Shown here piece by piece: positions 11,878-22,740 of a DNA stretch of 64,000 nt (its first letter is position 1; each line of letters opens with the position of its first letter). The notes beneath the pieces were generated by a model. It worked only from the letters and a program-made list of their open reading frames with translations. It ran no database searches and had not been told where the DNA came from. The stretch is from assembly GCA_002964805.2 (NCBI GenBank), contig PUDQ02000047.1, positions 1 to 64,000 of the forward strand, read 5' to 3'. A program made the translations under genes and the position numbers. The DNA comes from Trametes villosa (Eukaryota > Basidiomycota > Agaricomycetes > Polyporales > Polyporaceae).

Positions 11878-12545
11878 ATGGTTCGCATCCTCGGCCTCGC
11901 TCTTGCCTTCTCGTCGCTCCTCGTCGGCTCGCAGATCTACGCTGGTACGCCTCCTCACTACGATCTTATCTCGCGCATATATGATCGCCGATATGCTGAA
12001 TGTGAACTGCAGCTCCCGCGAGCGAGATCGTCGCGCGCCAGATCGGTAACCTGCAGTGCAACATTGACCGCCTCAGCATCGTCGCGGGCCTCGCCAAGAC
12101 ACAGAGCTCGCTCAAGACGCTCTCCAAGGACTTCGCCTCGTCAGTCCCCCGTCGCTCCTTCCCCGTTCTAACCACACTCACCCGAACCCGGAATCGCTTC
12201 GCAGGGACAACTCGACGGCCGCGAGCGTGCAGTCGGTCATCGACAACGTCACGGGCGCGCAGGGCGCGATCGGCGTCATCGCGAAGGCGCTCCTGACCGG
12301 GCAGACCGCGCCCGCGGACGCGCGCAACCAGGTGAAGGGCAACCTCACCGCCGCGCTCGGCACGCTCTCCGCGATCAACTCGTACGTCCGTCCTTGGAGC
12401 TCGTTGCGGTCGGCTGATTCTGCACGGCGCTGACGCGGATGTTCGCAGGACGGACACCACAGCTGCCGCGGACCTGACGAAGGCGCTCTCGGCGCTGACG
12501 AAGTCGGCGAAGTCCGGCCAGGGTGTCGTCGACAACTGCAAGTAG
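11878..12545 (+). CDS. Small secreted two-cysteine protein, copy B
   Basis: Exons 11878-11944, 12013-12139, 12205-12381 and 12449-12545; 155 residues. The signal peptide MVRILGLALAFSSLL.. is followed by AAPASEIVARQ, then GNLQCNIDR with the first cysteine. The last residues are VVDNCK with the second cysteine. The central exon (177 nt) encodes a helical segment including IGVIAKALLTGQTAPADARNQ, nearly the same as in copy C. The intron phase pattern is the same as in A and C. Copies B and C are closer to each other than either is to A. No known catalytic motif is visible; a structural or surface role outside the cell is an inference. Confidence 0.85.
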
Positions 12546-12989
12546 GTGGTGTGGCTCACGGTGGCTGTGGGGTAGGAGGGTAGGGAGCGTACCGGACTGG
12601 AATATGGACGGACTAGTGTCACATCGATGTTCATATGGACAAATGCCACAGAACTTTGCCGCAATCTGCTTTCGGGTGGTTAGGATGAGACGTCGTGGCT
12701 CAGGGTCGTGTCGCCGTTGGTCGGTGCCTGGCTGTGTCGGGACTAGTATAGGTACGTGGTGCCGGGTCAAGTTACGTCAATGGGCGGGCCACACTTACAA
12801 ATAGGGACAAGCACATTGTACAAGGTCCGCGTCGCGGGCGATGTCAAACGTTCAGTTCAGGTTGATGCCAGCTTCCTGCCAGTATCTCGTGTTCATGCAC
12901 TTCAAAATAAAGATAGTAGCAGCGAGTACAATTTTAATGTAACACAGCTACTCCACGGTAGGTCACCAGTTTGCGTCTACCAGCGTGCA
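12546..12989. other. Intergenic, no gene seen
   Basis: 3' flank of secreted-protein gene B up to the decayed zinc-finger copy. No conserved frame or repeat was identified. Confidence 0.5.
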
Positions 12990-13189
12990 GGCGCCCCGTT
13001 GAACGCATGATACCTGAGTATGACATCCCACGCTAGTTGCGCGTTCCAGACCCATATGCCTCTTGCACGCCGAGGCCCCTCGCCGCCGCTCCCCAGGGTG
13101 ATATCCCGCCGCGCGACCTGTACGTTCCGCACGTGCCGCCGGGTATTATGGGGCACCATGGGGTTTGCGGTACACCTGTCCGCTCGACC

Positions 13190-14393
13190 GTGTCTCCCGA
13201 GGGTCGTCTGGCGTAGCCCGCCGTGCACGTTCAGCAAGTGCCGCCCGATGCTGTCGATCGACATCGGCTCGCGGTACCTGCATCGCCTTCGCCCGTTTCG
13301 CGACCTCCCGGCGGGTTCGCTTGGTGGCAGTAGCGCATGCAGTTCGCCTGAGCGGGCGCCAGCGCAGGTAGCCCGTGTAAGATCTCGCCTGTTGCAGGGC
13401 GGCATCGGGCAGCGTTCAGCGGCCCGCGCTGTGGACGGGATGGTGATCGGTGTGGGAATGGACCGCGATCGCGATACTTGGACGGGCACCGAGGCTTCGC
13501 GAGGATGCTCGCGGGATGTGCTCCAGGGGTAGGGCGCGCATCGGCGTGGTGCATGGTGTGGTGAACGTGAACGCCAGGGGGTAGGCGGCTGCGTCCTTCG
13601 CGCGTGGAATGGCGATGCAGGACGCTAGTGGGCATCGGAGCCCGCCATGATGGACTGCGCCCGCAGGTGCGTGGACTGAGCGCGGGCGGGTTGCGAGCAC
13701 GGGCGCGGAGGCGTGACGACGATGTTCGCCGGAGGTTCCCTGGGCCGGAGGAAGGCGGTAGCGCGCAGCGGAGGCGGGTGTGACGCTCGCGTCGTGGGGT
13801 GGCGCGAGCCGAGCGACGGCCTATTGTCGTTAGGCAGTAGGCTTGGACGGGACCTCTGCCGGTGTGACCGCCCGCCCCGCGCTTGCTGGTACATCGGAGG
13901 GCATTGTGACGATGTGGCAGTCAGGCTGCCGGGTCGACGACGCGCACCTGGTCCTTCCGCTCGCTCCTCCCGACGCTCGAGGAGAAGAAACCCCGCGTTT
14001 CTCGTCCACGTCGACTGGTGTACCACCACGACGCGCGCCGCCTGTAGCCCCAGGAGCGGGTGCGTTCGTCGCCAACACGAGGCGGGTCGACCACGCGTCC
14101 TCAGCCGGTCGACGGGGACGGCGTGCGGCGGTACGAGAGGAGGGTTGCTGTGTGGATCACCTCGTTCGGCGCGTGGACCCGTGCGGAGGCGGGGGTGCTA
14201 CTCCGTTCTCGACGCATGTCGAAGGGAGAGGTTGCCCAGGAGGTCACAGCACCTCTGGTGGCGCGCTGCTGGGGCGGGTGGTCAGCGCCGGGCGTGTCTG
14301 TGGGTGGAGTGGGACTTACTCTTCGGCGGAGTGCCCGGAGGCATAGGCAATGGGGGCAGTGGGGAGGAGCGCGAGAGCTGGTAGGGTGCCCAT
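13190..14393 (-). pseudogene. Zinc-finger protein family, copy 1, decayed
   Basis: The start at 14393-14391 reads MGTLPALALLPTAPIAYA, nearly identical to the fragment at 36510 in the other arm, and is preceded by a similar promoter. The body shows no continuous frame. The 3' part still gives the family signature: a RCPMPPCN block near 13410, then SIDSIGRHLLNVHGGL near 13270-13230. The final finger, which in copies 2 and 3 reads CPVCG..SACQRHILTC, is not readable. The N-terminal acidic region has been replaced by Arg/Pro-rich nonsense in all frames. It is best read as a relic of the intact copies at 17954 and 32731. Confidence 0.7.
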
Positions 14394-14538
14394 CGCGGAG
14401 GTCGGTGGTTGAGTGGGTGAGTGCGCAGAGGAGAGTGGCGCGGTTGAGTCTGTGTGGGAGAGCTGAGGGGAGTGAGGCAGTGTGGTGCGAGGGGGAGAGG
14501 TGAGAGTGGTGAGGAAGGTAGCTCGACCTGGGGTCGAC

Positions 14539-14546
14539 TTATATAC
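14539..14546 (-). promoter_or_regulatory. TATA-like element of decayed zinc-finger copy 1
   Basis: On the minus strand this reads GTATATAA, followed after a few bases by CCAGGTCGAGCTAC. The same arrangement stands at 36363-36385 before the copy 5 fragment, so the promoter was duplicated with the segment. Confidence 0.5.
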
Positions 14547-14599
14547 GTTTCCAGCGACAATGCGGGCGGAGGGGCCGGATATTTCCGGCGCGGGGCGTA

Positions 14600-15359
14600 C
14601 CTGGAATGCGGGCCCACGACGTGCCCCTATATCCATGAAGCCAAAGCAGAGGCTGGCTCGGCGTCGGAGCATGGATGCGCGTTTGTCGTTGGCTCTCTCC
14701 GCCATCGCGGTATGGAGCGCCGTCAAATGGTTCCGTGAATTTATTCGGATGAGCAAGTGGGCTGCCGACTCACCGGAGAGCTCAATAGCCGCAGAATCGC
14801 TGGTGAGTGTCCGTCCCCGCGGTTTTCCTGGCGGCGGACAGGCGCTCCGGCGAGGCAGCGATCCAACACAACACGGCGGTTTAGCGCACGCACCGACCGA
14901 AAAAATCACCGGGCATAGACACCGCAGGCCGACGAGTGGTGCTTGGGCCGCCCACAACGGCGAGCAGCCTCCCACCCGGGGCCACACGGAGAAGGCGCCA
15001 ACGACAGCGCGAGCATGGCACATACCACGCCCGGCGGCACCCTCGTGCATTGTCCAGCACACACTCCCTAGCGGTTGCAAAACGCGCCGTCAATGCTAAT
15101 CCTGTCCCGGTGCCACAACTGAACCAAAGAAACGCACCGGTCGCTGCACCGTGGCCCTGCCACCAAACAATTGTGCCGCCACGATATAAGGTTTGGGGGC
15201 TACGACTACGTTCACGATGGCACTCACGATGGCACCCCTCACCCCCTCTGGAGCCGACTTGATAGGTAGCCGTCGACAGTGGCACGCGCAGGGCAAGAGC
15301 AGGAGAAATAACATAAATCCAGAGAATAAAACAACAGGTATAGTAATACAGAGTCCGCG
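14600..15359. other. Promoter-side flank of copy 1, shared with arm 2
   Basis: No gene is seen. The stretch 14600-15080, read on the minus strand, aligns by eye with 35840-36330 on the plus strand; one shared landmark is ACGCGCATCCATGCTCCGAC. A 12-bp direct repeat (TCACGATGGCAC twice) lies at 15211-15234. Long minus-strand open frames here are GC-rich chance frames. Confidence 0.6.
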
Positions 15360-16782
15360 TCAGTTCTGCGCCACAACGCCACTCGTCAGCGCCCAGCCAA
15401 GAACCGCAAAGTAACTCGAAACTCACTTCTGGTATCCGGAAGATCGTGATTTCCTGCCGTCGCACACGCACATGAGCACAGATATCTTGCGGGACAGGAG
15501 GGAGGAGGGGGAAGGGGAAAGAGATGAGGGGCGCACGCACCTGCTGCTTGAAATACCGCCGGTTCTCCTCGTCGATGAGGACGAGGTTGAGGTAGTAGCG
15601 CGTGCTGAACTTCTTGTTCACGTCCCGGAACGTCGGCGTCAGGTCGAACCCGCCCAGGAACAGCCGTATTGGGATCGTCTCCCCTACACACCCGCACACC
15701 CATCGTCAGCCGTCGCTCTCTCTGCAACGAAGAGGAAAAAGGAAAGGGAGAGGGAATAGGGGGAGGGGGAGGGAAGCGCACCTCGCACGGGGGCGCCGTC
15801 CATGATCTCGAACTTGGTGATCGTCTCGGACTCGTTGTACTGGTTCGGGGGCGCGCCCGTCGTCTCGCGCCGGATGATGGAGAGCTCCATGTGCTTGATC
15901 TTGATGCGCACGAGCAGGAAGTAGATCTTGCCCACGATGACGTCCTTCAGGTGGTATCTGCCCGCCAGCGCCGTCAGCACGCGCGAGCGAACGAACAAGG
16001 CGGGGTGAAGTGGGAGAGGAGGGAGTGAAGGGGGAAGCGCACTTGGACTTGTTGTACTCGAACTCGATGTGCAGGCAGTCCTCGATGCCGACCTCCATCT
16101 TGATCGAGTTGTTGCTGTCCGGCGGCATGCGGTACGAGTGCACCCAGATGTCCTTCTCCTTCGTCACGTCCGCTATCCGCCGTGAAATCGTCACTTTAAT
16201 GAAGTACCTGCAGTCGCGCCCGTCAGCGCTACTTCGGCCTATGCGGAGGGGGAGGGGGCACAGCGGGGACGGACCTGAGCTTGACGTTGATGCCCTGGTA
16301 GCTCTCGTACTGCTTCTCGACGTTCTTGAAGAGGAATTCGAACGTCTGCGCCTGCCGCATCTCTCCTGGTGCGGCGAGCTCTTGTGAGAGGGATAGGAAT
16401 TCATGGTGGTGGCCACGGTCATAGAAGAGCTCTACAAGCGTCCGGTGTCAGGGCAAACCCTGGTGCTGCAAAACGCGTACGCACCAATGCTGCCAATGAA
16501 CTCGACCTTGATACCCTCGTGCGCCAACTTCTTTCCGTCTCGTACACGTACCGTCACCTAACAGGATCACATTCAGACGTGCCCGCGCCCATCTTTCCCG
16601 TCTTCGCGGGTACGATACCGTTGCACGGAACATACCTGGCCGGTGACAGACTCCCCGTCGTAGTAGACCGGGCACGAGATGGCCTTGTCCTTCTCGCCCT
16701 TCGTCTCGACAATCTTCCGCTCCTCCTCGCCCTCGAGTTTGACGTCGACATCGACCGGAGACGCGAAGAAGTATGCAGCCAT
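15360..16782 (-). CDS. vps26: Retromer subunit VPS26
   Basis: Arrestin-fold subunit of the retromer, which sorts cargo from endosomes to the Golgi with VPS35 and VPS29. Minus-strand exons 16782-16636, 16557-16485, 16431-16275, 16207-16043, 15957-15782, 15683-15541, 15453-15427 and 15365-15360 keep phase and give 297 residues. Family blocks: KLEGEEERK and YYDGESVTG at the start, [107 protein letters not shown] and NLVLIDEENRRYFKQQ, ending EITIFRIPEN. The last coding exon is only 6 nt, an inference from the donor after PE and the acceptor before AAC TGA; otherwise the protein would run into intron sequence. A broken relative of exons 6-7 lies in arm 2 near 35.3-35.5 kb. Confidence 0.93.
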
Positions 16783-17953
16783 GATGAGCAGAGGCAAGAG
16801 AGTGCTGAGTCGCGCAGCTACTCCAGACGCGCAGGGAGCTTGACGGACTCGGACAGACGCTGCGCGGACCGGGGAGTTAGCGCCCGTTCGGGATATGCCG
16901 AGAGGAGGAGCGCTATCGCAAACCTCTGCCAGCGAGTCGAGTTGCGCTCAACTTCCATGTTCTAACGGCCGCTATGCATCTCTTTTCCTATCCTTTCCTT
17001 GAAAACGCAGCTTCTGCTAGGACGGCTGGTGTGCTGGACTGTAAGGCTGCTCTTGCGGTTTTTGCTACGCGTCGTGCCTGGAAGTGCGCTGCTGCGCACA
17101 ACCCTACCCGTTTCCAATTCTCAACATTGAGAACACCTCCCTGCGTTGCGCTTTTCGCGGTCTTCATACATTTCGGACATATATTTGGAGGGCAACAGCG
17201 CATGCCTGGCAAGCTGGTACGTCCCCATAGTCTCCCAACCACCGTAGTTCTGCACTGACATCGCGCTCGATAGCATACGCGCAGCACAGCCCAGCCATAG
17301 CATTTGCAAACTATAGACGTGGCCATTGCTGCAGCACACCCTGAGAAATGCACTTCTGCAAACTCCGACGCCGAGCAGAACTCAAAGCAGTCCAGATGCG
17401 TTCCTTTGTCTCTTTTATGCTGCCGAGTGTGCGCGAATAAGCGCCAGGCGCGCCGTATGACGCGCGGGGCGCGAAACCACAATGCGGGAATTAGCCTCAG
17501 CCACCGCTCGCGCGCCCTCCCGCCCTCGCTTTCCCCTCCCGTTTCGCCCTCTGGTGCCTCAATATTACCCTCGTTCGACGCGCACAGACAACGCGCACCC
17601 AATGGCGGCGGTCCGAAGGAGGTTGGGGAGGGCAGGAGGGCAGCGCGCACGAATCAGCGCTCGGGCGTCTCGTGGGTTTCCGCTTGGGCCTCTAGCAGGG
17701 TGGCATGTGCAGACAGCCAGAGCGGGTTTCCACTGCAGGTGCGTACGTCCCCGATTTGGTGATGGCACCTCATTCGCTTTGTCGTTCCGAGTGTATAACT
17801 CTGGCTCGCCGGACCAAGCTGCTCCTCACCCACCTGCGCTTCGACCACCACACCCGCTAACCACCCCCTCCATACCTCCTCTACTCCTCACGTCTTGTTA
17901 GACGTGGTTGTGCCATACTTCTCTACCCCCTATCGCTTTTGACCCTCTACGCC
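16783..17953. other. Divergent intergenic region between VPS26 and zinc-finger copy 2
   Basis: Contains the VPS26 upstream region and a strongly conserved promoter-side block (about 17290-17760) that recurs at 34250-34800 before copy 3. Inside it a 97-residue plus-strand frame from 17482 (MRELASAT...) is open without indels in both arms, but the substitutions do not favour third positions. A weak TATA-type GTGTATAACT lies near 17789. Confidence 0.6.
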
Positions 17954-19325
17954 ATGGACGCTTTCCATACCTCCGCCCCGCCCGCCGCTTTCATTGCGCC
18001 GGAAGGCCCTCAGGGCTGGCAGAGGTAAAAGCGTTTCTGGCTGTCCATACCCCCATTCTTACCTATGAACCCCCTGCAAGTCCCAGCCCTCGCACTGTCA
18101 ATAGGCTGCTGGAGAGCATCGATGACCCTCTCGCCCAAGCCTTCGACTGGAACGGCTGGCAGGCCAGCCCTGTCGCCGGTCCATCGAACGCGCGGGACGC
18201 GTTCGATGCGTTCGAGCCCCACGGCGGGCCATCCCTGGCGTTTTTCGACTCCAACCCGCCCTTCGGCGCGTCGTTTGACGCGTCGGCGAGCGCGTTCGAC
18301 GCGCCCGTGCCCACTCCTCAGCGCGACTGTGGCTACGCGGGCCGCGGTCCCGTGCATCCCTCCGGCCCGGGCCCCGTAGACGCCGGCCTGTGTGTGCGGA
18401 TTGCCGATGTGAACGACCTGGCTCCTCCGGAGGTCGTTCCGGACTTCTCGTTCTTCGAGGGTGTGGAAGAGCAAGAAGAGGACGAGGCTGGCTTCACGGG
18501 CTCGGAGGTTGTCCCTGATGCGGAGAATCACCCGGCTGTTTTGGATTGGCTCGAGAGGCAAGCGGCCGCGGTAGCGCCTTCTGCGCAGCCGTTCACCCTC
18601 TCAGAAGTCGAAGCGCCCCAGTGGACCACCAACGATCTGGTATCACTGTGAGTTCTCTTCTTGTTCAGTCGTGTCTCCGTACCTCTTATTCAACTCTTCC
18701 TATCCCGTTCAGCCCGCAAAGCAGCGCCACCCTCACGGACACACGCCCGTCGAAACGTAAGCGGGCCGCCCCCGACGCCGACGCCTGGGACGAGCCCGCG
18801 AAGAGGCCGCGCCAGGCTGCTGTCGCCTCGCGCGCCCCGGTCCCGGTCCCGGTACGGGCTCGATCCTCTGCGCCCTCCCCGTCGCCGTCCACCGCCCACA
18901 CCACGCTGCCCGCTCCCGCGGCTGCTGCTGCCTCCCCTTCGTCGGCCGTCCCCGCCCCCATCGTGATCACCCCTGCGGACGGCCTCCACTGCCCAATGCC
19001 CAACTGCGGCGCGTCCCTCCCCGCCAAAGACGCCTCCTGGCGCACCCACTTCAAAACCGTGCACCACGGCGACGTCTGCCCGGACACGGACTGCGCGGGG
19101 GGCTGCAAGCGCGCCTGTCCCCTCCCGAAGCCAGGCGGGTGGAGTGACGCGGACATGTGCGCCGCGAAACCGATGTCGCTGGAAAGCCTTGGGCGGCACG
19201 TCCTGAACGTGCATGTTGGGTTGCGGCATCGGTGCCCGGTGTGTGGGGAGGAGAGGACGCAAAGGTACTCCGCTTGTCAGAGACACATTCTGACGTGCCT
19301 TGCGAAGAAGGAGCGAGCGGCGTAA
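17954..19325 (+). CDS. Zinc-finger protein family, copy 2 (intact)
   Basis: Exons 17954-18024, 18087-18647 and 18713-19325; 414 residues in phase. A six-base-earlier acceptor (18080) is also possible for exon 2. The N-terminal half is acidic and Pro/Asp/Ala-rich (SIDDPLAQAFDWNGW, PPFGASFDASASAFDAP, APPEVVPDFSFFEGVEEQ), resembling an activation domain. A basic stretch SKRKRAAP (about residue 222) could be a nuclear signal. The C-terminal third carries a repeated Cys/His pattern: CPMPNC..WRTHFKTVHH, CPDTDCAGGCKRACPLP, LGRHVLNVHVGLRHRCPVCG and YSACQRHILTCL. These look like degenerate C2H2 units binding several zinc ions. A nuclear DNA-binding role is inferred; I do not recognise a named family. 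It is the intact member of arm 1. Confidence 0.8.
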
Positions 19326-19698
19326 GTGGGCTGTCGGCTGTCTGCTGATGCAGGTGGAGGCAGGAAAGGACGGTAATGAAAGCATTTAATGGAAGGATAC
19401 TCAAGGGACATACGATACCTTATTGTACTATGTATACCGCTCGCAGGTCGCCACTGTTCAGTTTCTGGGCGACTCTGCGCTTGCTTTTTTTTGGGGGCTT
19501 TACTGGGTACCGTCAAATTGTTGTGCTGCTAGAATACTGTTGTAACCCTCGGATGTACCATCGCACTAATGTATCACACTAGCATAGCATCGAGTCACAG
19601 GCAAATCACATCCATGATCCTAGTTCGCCGACCGAGAAGCTCAACACGAATCGCATAGAATGTCGTACGACGCCAATGGACGGGAGCGCACAGATAGA
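19326..19698. other. Intergenic, includes right edge of arm 1
   Basis: 3' flank of zinc-finger copy 2 converging on dbp4. The segment 19415-19570 matches the minus strand of 32510-32670, which sets the inner limit of the duplication. No gene is seen. Confidence 0.6.
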
Positions 19699-22447
19699 CT
19701 ACCTCCTACTACGCAGCATCTGCAGTGCAAGCTCCTCCTCTTCCTCTAGCGTCGTCGCAGCGGGCGGTGCTTTGGCGGAAGTTTTCGCCTTCTTCGGCGG
19801 CGGACGCTCGAAGTCGTCTCCATCCTCGTCCGAGTCACCAGACGGCAAATCGAACTCAGGCGACACATAACCGTCGTCCTCGGACAACTCTGCCACCATC
19901 GGAGCCACAGCACCATGGCCATCGCCGTCGGAGTCGTCGTAGTCGCCCTGCGATACATGAGCATCAGCCACACATGTCGCAAAAACCTGGCAGGAGGAAC
20001 ATACCTCCCGCTCACGCTCCTTGCGCTTCCGCTTCTTCTCGCGCTTCTTCTCCTTCGCCTCCGCCTTGTCCGCCACGTCCGCCTGCAGCAGCTTCCCGCG
20101 CTCGCTCTCCGCAAACCGGCGCCCCGCCTCGCGCACCTCGTCCGCATCCCTAAACACGTCCGCCGCGTCCTGCATCTCGTACAGCTCGTGCGCCTGCCCG
20201 TCGTCGTCGAACACGAGCTTGTGCCCGCGCGGGCCGCCCTTCGCGATCGCCTTCTTCGACGCCGCAAGCCGCGCCTTGCGCTTCGACGTGAACCCGTCCG
20301 AGTCCGGGTCAGCGGCGGCGCCCTCGAGCGCGTGGTCCGCGCGCTTCAGCGTGATGAAGTCGTCGTCCGAGGCGTCGGAGTCGGAGCCGTGGTCGACGAG
20401 CTTGGTGTAGTGCTCGGAGAGGATGTTCTGGTTCTTGCGCTCGAACATCCGGTCGTATTTCGTGCGGACGCGCGCGGGCTGTTCCACGGCGGTATTTACG
20501 CCTGCCGCGGTGGGGACCTCCTCGTCGTCTGATTCTTCCGCTGCCGAAGAGTCGTCGTCCTCATCTGAGCTCGCCTCTTCTGGCTCGGGGCGCACTTGGG
20601 TCTGCGCCTGAAGCTCGGCCACCTCTCGAGACGCGTTCTTCTTTTTCTTCGCCATCTCCTTGCTGAGGAACTTGATCTTCGGTACACCGGGTAGGCCAAG
20701 CGCCTCTGCAAACTCCTTAACTGGCAACTCGTCGACCTTGAAGATGGACTTGTCCTTCTGCAGGTACACAGAGCGCAAATACGACACAAAGGCCTACACG
20801 TGGTACGTCAGCACGATGAGTCCATATATACGAGGGTGGACGTCACACACCCGTTGTCCGAGGTACTTGATTTCCGGCTCCTGGAACGCGAGTTTCTGCA
20901 ACTGGTTCGCGATGCTCTGCGCCTTGCTCCCCTTGATCTTGATCTTCTGAATCTCGATGTTCTTCTTCTTCAGCGCCGCGACCATCCCCTCCTCCTCGCT
21001 CGGCAACAGCAACAACAAGCCCTTGCCCGCGCTCTCGTACCGCGCGGTGCGGCCGACGCGGTGGATGTACGTCTCCGCGTCCTCGGGCGCGTCGAGCTGC
21101 ACGACCCAGTCCACGGACGGGAAGTCGAGCCCGCGCGCGGCGACGTCCGTCGCGAAGAGCACCGCGTGCTTCATCGACGTGAAGCGCTGGAAGACCGCGA
21201 GGCGCGCCATCTGCTTCTGCTTCCCGTGCAGGTGCAGGAGCGGAATGCCGGGGTGCATCTTGCAGAACGTCTCGAACGCGAAGCGCACCTGCTTGCAGCT
21301 CGACATGAACACGAGCGTCTTCGACTGCAGGTGCGTCTTGATGAAGCTCCAGAGCACGTCGAGCTTCTTGTCGAGCGCGCAGAGCACGTAGTGCTGCTCG
21401 AGCGTCTTGGGCGTCGCGCCCTCCGTCGTTGTCTCGTCGACGCCAACGCGTACTGGGTCCTTAAGACTGAGTCGTGCGAGGTCTGCGACGGACTGGGTCT
21501 GGGTGGCTGAGAAGAGGAGCGTCTGGCGAGATTTGGGCAGGTGTGACAACAGCGCGGTTAGTGTGCGCTGGAAGCCCATGTCCAATATACGGTCGGCTTC
21601 GTCGAGCACTGAAGAGATACAGGCGTGAACATTGAGGAGCGTGCATTATGTGAGAGGTATACGTACCGAGGGTTTGGAGGTTGTCGCATTCAAACCCGAT
21701 GGTCTGGTCCATATGCTGGAGCAAGCGACCGGGCGTGGCGACAAGGATGTTCATGCGAGATAACCGTTCGCTCTCGTCCTTGAGGTTCTTCCCACCGATC
21801 ACTAGACCCGCGGAGAAGCTGTGGTAGCCTCCTATGCTGCGAAGCACATCGAATATTTGAACAGCCTGAACGGGGTAAGCACACCTGCAGTGATGAACCG
21901 AGTAGTAGAATATACGTACCAACTCTCTTGTTGGGGATATGATCAAGGCTCCAAGCCCGTCTTGCGGCCCCCATTTCCGACGGTAAAGGATCTCCAGTAC
22001 CGGGATGAGGAATGCGAGTGTCTTGCCGCTCCCCGTCCGTGCGGCACCAAGTACATCTTTGCCCTTAAGCGACACCGGTATGCTTTTGGCTTGGATATCT
22101 GTCATCTTGACGAAGTGTGCACGCTTCAAGCCTGTCGCGCGTTTGGTCAGGGGAGCTTCGGATGATGGACACAGCGAGGGCACGCACCGCGCTTGGTAAG
22201 GTCGGAGATGGGCAAGTCGGTGAAGGCCTCAAGATCTGAAGGGGGCTCCTAGAACATATACTGTGTTACTGAGCATACACAAAGGTACATGTGAGGGTCG
22301 GGAACTCACAAATTGCATGACGGCCTTCTCAAGTGCAGCGATGGTTTGCGCCTCGCTCAGCTTCTTGATTTTCTTTGACTTGACCTTCGGTTGCACATTC
22401 TTTCCGCCCTTCTTCCTGGGAGGATTGGATGGACCCGCTTGCGACAT
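19699..22447 (-). CDS. dbp4: ATP-dependent RNA helicase DBP4 (HCA4/DDX10)
   Basis: Nucleolar DEAD-box helicase needed for 18S rRNA processing and release of U14 from pre-rRNA. Minus exons 22447-22310, 22248-22188, 22131-21920, 21865-21667, 21608-20851, 20793-20005 and 19947-19699 give 801 residues in phase. Visible: Q-motif region [16 protein letters not shown] and TDIQAKSIP, Walker [29 protein letters not shown] in [21 protein letters not shown], then [22 protein letters not shown] and HRVGRTARY. The C-terminal tail is long, acidic and lysine-rich, typical of DBP4 rather than other DEAD proteins: [28 protein letters not shown] and [19 protein letters not shown] blocks. It shares a 293-bp bidirectional promoter with the gene at 22741. 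Confidence 0.95.
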
Positions 22448-22740
22448 AGTATCCTCAGAGTTCTCAGAGAGCGTGCAGGATAGAGGTTTCGCGGCTCGCT
22501 GACAAGCCTCGGAGCTGCAGTATCAGGTCACAGCAGATCAGGTTTATCCAGATACAAACCGTGCTGTAGTATGAAGCAAGGCAGAGGGTCGAGAGCGTAT
22601 GCACAGAGCAGCAGAGAGAGAGCCTGGCGAAGGTGGCGGACGGAAGGAAAAGAAAGTAGGCGCCTGCGTAAATTCGGTGATCGCTGTAGGCGCTCGTGCT
22701 TCATCGTACCTGACGCTCTCCCCGGTTCCCCGAACTCACG

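Larger units (their letters stand above)
12990..19570 (+). repeat. Inverted segmental duplication, arm 1
   Basis: Arm 1 holds zinc-finger copy 1 (minus, decayed), VPS26 (minus, intact) and zinc-finger copy 2 (plus, intact). The reverse complement of 32510-37852 gives the same order and strands. Non-coding stretches also match: the copy 1 promoter (14540-15080) with 35840-36370; the copy 2 promoter (17290-17760) with 34250-34800; and the 3' flank 19415-19570 with 32510-32670. The outer edge near 12990 is approximate. Confidence 0.8.

Noticed and set aside
14316..15699. Long minus-strand frames of 254 and 272 residues
   Set aside because: The first lies over the decayed copy 1 promoter. The second is VPS26 exon 6 read through into introns and 3' flank.
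19915..21510. Plus-strand frames of 205 and 236 residues opposite dbp4
   Set aside because: Antisense shadows of the helicase; they are rich in Leu/Arg from reversed codons and have no motif.
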